A DNA stretch of 46,997 nucleotides from Mesorhizobium sp. M00.F.Ca.ET.216.01.1.1. Lineage in GTDB: Bacteria; Pseudomonadota; Alphaproteobacteria; Rhizobiales; Rhizobiaceae. The translations under genes and the position numbers were made by a program. Shown here piece by piece: positions 43,887 through 46,997 of the stretch; within the stretch, counting starts at the first letter, position 1; each line of letters begins with the position of its first letter. The stretch covers positions 145,227 through 192,223 of the forward strand of contig NZ_SADR02000014.1 of the NCBI RefSeq assembly GCF_004010325.2. Reading direction: 5' to 3'. The notes beneath the pieces were generated by a model that was not told the origin of the DNA, did not search any database, and saw only the letters and a program-made list of their open reading frames with translations.

Positions 43887-44558
43887 CTAAGCCCGATCAA
43901 TGGCCTGTCTTGTCATGCGGTCTGAAACCGGCTTGCTTTCTGGTGATCCCCGCTCGCGTAGGAAGACGGCCAGCAATATCAGCAGGGCCGTCGATAGAAA
44001 CTCGCTTTGCCAGTTCTGGAAACTTTCGAACCAGAACTGGCCAGAAACCAAATCGTGCCACATCGTTTCAGGTTGATGGCCGTGCCAAAGCGCTTCTTGC
44101 GCAGCACGACGGATGCTATTCCAGACATGCAGCATGAAGGTCGCGTTGAAAAGCGCCAACAGCGCCAGCCCCTGCGAGTGTGAGTACAACGCTCGCGTCC
44201 AGTCACCCTTCCGCACGGGCCATGGTGCGTCGGGTTTGTTTCGGTCCAATACGGGATCAGGTCCTGTGGAGAAGGCTTGTCCGGATCCTTCGATTCCGCA
44301 GAGCCGCGCTGGATCAAAAACGCGGTCAGCATGACAAAGGCCCACTTTTCTAAAGATTCGCTCTCCCAATTTTCGAAAACAGCCGAAAGAAAGGATCCTG
44401 AGCCAGGAACATCAAAAGGCTTTTGGCGTGGATCACCATGTGCGAATTCGGTCTTGGTTGTGTGCCGTCCAGCCGGTCAGCGCTTGGCCAATCAGACAGA
44501 TCAAAAAGATCGCCAACGTCACGAGCACGAGACCATTGTTCTTCAGGAATGATCGCAT
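43887..44558 (-). pseudogene. DUF6766-like membrane protein, two frameshifts
   Basis: ATG at 44558 begins MRSFLKNNGLVLVTLAIFLI, a membrane segment, in frame until 44433. From about 44435 to 44222 the family sequence is in the next frame: FENWESESLEKWAFVMLTAF and QRGSAESKDPD. From about 44225 the first frame resumes with DAPWPVRKGDW, FWFESFQNWQSEF and LRERGSPESKPV. This duplicated layout, with two NWxSEF and two RGSxESK blocks, is that of DUF6766 proteins of roughly 220 residues. The second shift fits a lost C in a C run. Two compensating errors would explain it, or the gene is decayed. Confidence 0.75.
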
Positions 44559-44620
44559 GCTCTCGCCAAGGTTGATGCCGGAAGTGTCCGGCAATGATCG
44601 TTCATGTGTCTGCAGTTCGA

Positions 44621-44645
44621 AACGACCTTCATCCGACATTGTTCC
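44621..44645 (-). promoter_or_regulatory. EcfG-type promoter (DUF6766 gene)
   Basis: Minus strand GGAAC, 16 bases, CGTT, exact, ending 63 bases before the ATG at 44558. Confidence 0.7.
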
Positions 44646-44744
44646 TATTTCGACCCTCCAAGCCCGATACAGCGAAGGCGTTGCAGCCATCTCGTCGTCA
44701 CATCCGACCCCCAACCTCGTTCTGCAAATGATGCGGTGCAGCCG

Positions 44745-44769
44745 GGAACCCTGATGGCTGGGCGACGTT
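44745..44769 (+). promoter_or_regulatory. EcfG-type promoter (DUF427 gene)
   Basis: GGAAC, 16 bases, CGTT, exact, ending 31 bases before the ATG at 44800. Confidence 0.75.
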
Positions 44770-44799
44770 TCGGAGAAAGTGCAGTTACGGAGAAGTCGG

Positions 44800-45210
44800 A
44801 TGCAACCCTTAGTCGCAAAGCCAGCCCGCCGTCCCGGCACGCTCAGCATCGTGCCTTTTGACGGAACGGTGGCAGTCAAGTTCTCAGACGCGATCGTTGC
44901 ATCAAGCGAGCGGGCAAAAGTACTCTATGAAGACGGATGTGATCCGGTCTTCTACATCCCGTTCGAAGATATCTATTTCGAGCTCTTCGAGAAAACGAAC
45001 ACCACGACAATCTCGCCATCGAAGGGTACGGCGAGCTACTGGCGCGTGCATGCCGTCGGTGGATCAGCCGACGACTTCATGTGGGCGTATGAAACGCCGG
45101 AAACGGCCGCTTTGGCCATCGCCCGTCATGGCGCATTCGACCCCGAAAAGGCGCGCATCGAAGCGGATCCCACCGAGGACCAGCGGCACACCCCGCACGT
45201 CATCGACTAG
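44800..45210 (+). CDS. DUF427 family protein
   Basis: 136 residues from the ATG at 44800, with GGAG seven bases upstream. VKFSDAIVASSERAKVLYED, DPVFYIPFEDIYFELFE, SPSKGTASYWRVHA and FMWAYETPETAA follow the single-domain DUF427 fold (about 90-100 residues). The KG-ASYW block is its most conserved part. The biochemical role is unknown. The gene is divergent from the DUF6766 gene, each with an EcfG-type motif. Confidence 0.9.
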   Translation: MQPLVAKPARRPGTLSIVPFDGTVAVKFSDAIVASSERAKVLYEDGCDPVFYIPFEDIYFELFEKTNTTTISPSKGTASYWRVHAVGGSADDFMWAYETPETAALAIARHGAFDPEKARIEADPTEDQRHTPHVID

Positions 45211-45250
45211 GAACGCTCGATCACCCGCGAGATCGATCCCGGCAGAGGCT

Positions 45251-45661
45251 TCAGAATTCATCGTCGAGGACGCGCAAGCTATCCTCAAACTTTGATGTTG
45301 GGGTTCCGGTCTGCCGTGCCTGCCAGAGATTGTCGGCAAGATCCGCGCGCTTCACCGGCAGTGCCAATGGGTTGGAGGCTGCCCTACGCACGAAAGCCAG
45401 ATCATCCTCGTCCGGTCTTCGCGTGAGCGCATCGACCGCCGATACGATGGACGACCCGAACCCGGCAGCTTCGAGGCGATCGCGGCTCCAGCCCTCGCCC
45501 TTCTCAAGAACGTCGTGCAGGTAGGCAACAGCTTTCTGGTCAAGTGTTTCGACACCGTCGGCGACGCGGCGGCAATGCTCGATGTAAGGCTGCCCCGTCT
45601 TGTCAGTCTGCCCGGCATGGGCCTCTTCGGCGATCTTTGCCGCACGATAAAGCACGCTCAT
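45251..45661 (-). CDS. HD-domain phosphohydrolase, small SpoT-like
   Basis: 136 residues from the ATG at 45661; the ATG at 45724 is excluded because the promoter motif lies between the two. H15, H29 (YIEHCRRVA), H49-D50 (YLHDVLE) and D107 or D110 (VKRADLADNL) give the HD metal site in the arrangement of the ppGpp hydrolase domain of RelA/SpoT and of Mesh1-like small hydrolases. It may hydrolyse (p)ppGpp or a related nucleotide such as NADPH. The synthetase domain is absent. It is divergent from the isochorismatase gene. Confidence 0.85.
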   Translation of the reverse strand: MSVLYRAAKIAEEAHAGQTDKTGQPYIEHCRRVADGVETLDQKAVAYLHDVLEKGEGWSRDRLEAAGFGSSIVSAVDALTRRPDEDDLAFVRRAASNPLALPVKRADLADNLWQARQTGTPTSKFEDSLRVLDDEF

Positions 45662-45691
45662 CCGCTGATCCTGCGTCTTTGTTCCTAACCA

Positions 45692-45716
45692 AACGATGTA
45701 TTCGGCGCCATGTTCC
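45692..45716 (-). promoter_or_regulatory. EcfG-type promoter (HD hydrolase gene)
   Basis: Minus strand GGAAC, 16 bases, CGTT, exact, ending 31 bases before the ATG at 45661. Confidence 0.75.
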
Positions 45717-45737
45717 AATCGCATCTGTGAGCGTCGA

Positions 45738-45762
45738 GGAACGAAGCATGGCGGCTAACGTT
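45738..45762 (+). promoter_or_regulatory. EcfG-type promoter (isochorismatase-like gene)
   Basis: GGAAC, 16 bases, CGTT, exact, 21 bases from the divergent motif of the HD gene. It ends 90 bases before the ATG at 45853, so the leader would be about 80 bases. Confidence 0.7.
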
Positions 45763-45852
45763 TGCTTTCGCGAGAGCGAACAAAATGCGCCAAAGACACT
45801 TCTCTCTTTCCTGGCCTTGGTTGCCAGGCGACGCTGAAGCGGCGATGGCCTG

Positions 45853-46461
45853 ATGTCGGCGCAGGGATTGACCTATGGTCCACTGGGCGACAGGTGCGTA
45901 CATCTTTGCGTCGACATGCAGCGCTTGTTTGTGGAACCGTCGCCCTGGGCAACGCCTTGGATAACCCGTGTCCTGCCGCTGATCGAAAGTCTGGTTGAAA
46001 GGCGCGCTGCGGAGACAGTCTTCACCCGCTTCCTGCCAGCACAAAAACCGGGGCAGGGCGCGGGCACTTGGAAGCGCTATTATGAGCGCTGGGCATCAAT
46101 GACGCTGGGTAGGCTCGACCCAGGGATGGTCGGCCTCTTGCCGTCGCTGGCGCAGCATAGTCCTCCCGCAATTGTCATCGACAAGCGCATCTATTCGCCC
46201 TGGTTCGAAGGGGGGCTAAGGAACCTTCTATCAGAGCGTCGGGTCGACACCTTGGTGATCACCGGTGGCGAGACCGACGTGTGCGTGCTGGCCACGGTGC
46301 TGGGCGCTATCGATTTCGGCTATCGCGTCGTGCTGGTGACCGATGCACTGTGCAGTTCGTCCGACGCTACGCATGATGCGCTTTTGACGGTTTATCGCCA
46401 ACGGTTCGCACAGCAGGTCGAGACGGTGGAGATGGAGACGGTTCTGTCGGAGTGGACCTAG
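45853..46461 (+). CDS. Isochorismatase-like cysteine hydrolase
   Basis: 202 residues. The catalytic triad of the family is present: D21 (LCVDMQRLF), K111 (IDKRIYSPW) and C144 (ETDVCVLATVLGA). The family hydrolyses isochorismate, nicotinamide, N-carbamoyl compounds and other amides or ethers. Residues deciding between them cannot be read by eye, though the long loop KPGQGAGTWKRYYERW suggests a member other than the entB type. It appears monocistronic, with an exact EcfG-type motif upstream. Confidence 0.9.
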   Translation: MSAQGLTYGPLGDRCVHLCVDMQRLFVEPSPWATPWITRVLPLIESLVERRAAETVFTRFLPAQKPGQGAGTWKRYYERWASMTLGRLDPGMVGLLPSLAQHSPPAIVIDKRIYSPWFEGGLRNLLSERRVDTLVITGGETDVCVLATVLGAIDFGYRVVLVTDALCSSSDATHDALLTVYRQRFAQQVETVEMETVLSEWT

Positions 46462-46467
46462 TTCACG

Positions 46468-46748
46468 ATAGGCTCCGTCCTCATTGCCGGTGATCGCCAC
46501 AAGCGCGACCTTGCTGGCCGCGGGCATGCGCCCCTTTTCATCGGTCTCGGAGAGAAGGGCGTCTATCCGCTCCATTACGGGCTTGGCGACGCTGTAGGGC
46601 TGACCCATCCAGATAGGCGGTCCAAGTACGAAGATGTCGGATGCGACGATCTTCTTGCGCAGGTGCGGCCAGTCATCGCCTTTCCCATGTCGGAAAGCAC
46701 CCCGGGTTTGATGTCGTGGTCGCCTCGTGCGGCCGTCAGGAGCCGTTA
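46468..46748 (-). pseudogene. Flavodoxin-like/NADPH-dependent FMN reductase gene remnant
   Basis: On the minus strand, starting at the IS edge, one frame reads LTAARGDHDIKPGVLSDMG. The next frame goes on KGDDWPHLRKKIVASDIFVL, PPIWMGQPYSVAKPVMERID and VALVAITGNEDGA, which is flavodoxin-family sequence with the FMN-phosphate PIWMG loop. Restoring one G in a G run near 46690 joins the frames. The 5' part is lost where the IS5-type element begins, and the 3' part fades at the isochorismatase gene. It is not functional as seen. Confidence 0.7.
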
Positions 46749-46997
46749 GAGTCCGTTTTGAAATTCACGGGTGAGCGTTTCGGCGGATGAGATTGCCGCC
46801 CATTGCGACAAGGATCATGGCTTGCGAGACGTCGATGCGCTGCTCGTAGTCGCGCACGAGGCGGCGCCACCTTGTCATCCAGCCGAAGGTCCGCTCGACG
46901 ACCCAGCGGCGGGGCAGGATCTGGAAGCCCTTCTGGTCGTCGGATCGACGGATGATCTCGACCACGAAGTCGAGATAGGCGGCTTTGTCCATGAGCT
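46749..46997 (-). mobile_element. IS5-family insertion sequence, one end (partial)
   Basis: The transposase 3' end runs off the right edge of the window. GAGTCCGTTTTGAAATTC at 46749-46766 is the probable terminal inverted repeat, because homology to the interrupted flavodoxin-like gene stops there. The other end and any target duplication lie outside. Confidence 0.7.
46765..46997 (-). CDS. IS5-family transposase, C-terminal part (partial)
   Basis: At least 76 residues, open at the window edge. YLDFVVEIIRRSDDQKGFQI, PRRWVVERTFGWMTRWRRL and DYEQRIDVSQAMI are the C-terminal part of the IS5 DDE transposase, including the catalytic Glu in VVERTFGW. The frame probably continues upstream of the ATG at 46992, since that Met lies inside the conserved domain. 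It appears undamaged in the visible part. Confidence 0.9.
   Translation of the reverse strand, partial: LMDKAAYLDFVVEIIRRSDDQKGFQILPRRWVVERTFGWMTRWRRLVRDYEQRIDVSQAMILVAMGGNLIRRNAHP

Noticed and set aside
1..46997. CRISPR arrays, rRNA and tRNA genes, riboswitches
   Set aside because: No regularly spaced repeat with spacers, no cloverleaf and no known riboswitch core was noticed. Reading by eye can miss small RNAs.

Overview
The window reads as chromosome of an alphaproteobacterium of the order Hyphomicrobiales (Rhizobiales), most likely Mesorhizobium or a close relative. The pointers are high G+C, several class III adenylate cyclases close together, a short palindromic repeat of a rhizobial type, EcfG-type (general stress response) promoter motifs, and a duplicated Ku/LigD repair locus. 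The genus is inference from gene content.

Left part (1-16.1 kb): the tail of a periplasmic binding protein, a membrane-bound adenylate cyclase with HAMP and PAS domains, a cyclase remnant cut off by a repeat element, an unrecognised 461-residue protein, an AaaT-like acetyltransferase, a membrane protein, a cytosolic cyclase with a zinc-ribbon N-terminal domain, a small methyltransferase, and a four-gene oligopeptide-type ABC importer operon on the minus strand (ATPase, binding protein, two permeases). A third cyclase lies just upstream of that operon.

Middle part (16.4-30.1 kb): a glycan locus. It holds a nucleotide-sugar dehydrogenase, a DUF3095 cyclase-like protein, a GT4 glycosyltransferase, a polysaccharide-deacetylase-like protein, an MBL-fold hydrolase, a cyclic-nucleotide-binding protein, a large ABC-exporter-like protein whose nucleotide-binding domain has lost its catalytic residues and carries a long repetitive insertion, a small unknown protein, a methyltransferase, and an operon of three glycosyltransferases (two MurG-like, one GT4). 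I infer a surface or secreted glycan system under cyclic-nucleotide control. This is the best candidate for an undescribed system.

Right part (30.2-46.5 kb): after a decayed EVE/HNH-type gene and about 0.9 kb of non-coding DNA with short repeats, there is a stress-protection island: DUF3008, ku1-P450-ligD2, ku2-ligD1, a small secreted protein, KTSC, AlkB-like, PPC/DUF296 with a HAD-ATPase fusion, an SDR, DUF6766, DUF427, an HD hydrolase and an isochorismatase-like hydrolase. Six transcription units carry an exact GGAAC-N16/17-CGTT motif at a suitable distance and five more carry near matches, so most of this part looks like one EcfG regulon cluster. Several genes here have single-base frameshifts, mostly at homopolymers; these may be sequence errors or real decay. 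The window ends in an IS5-family element that has cut a flavodoxin-like gene.

No rRNA, tRNA or CRISPR array was recognised.
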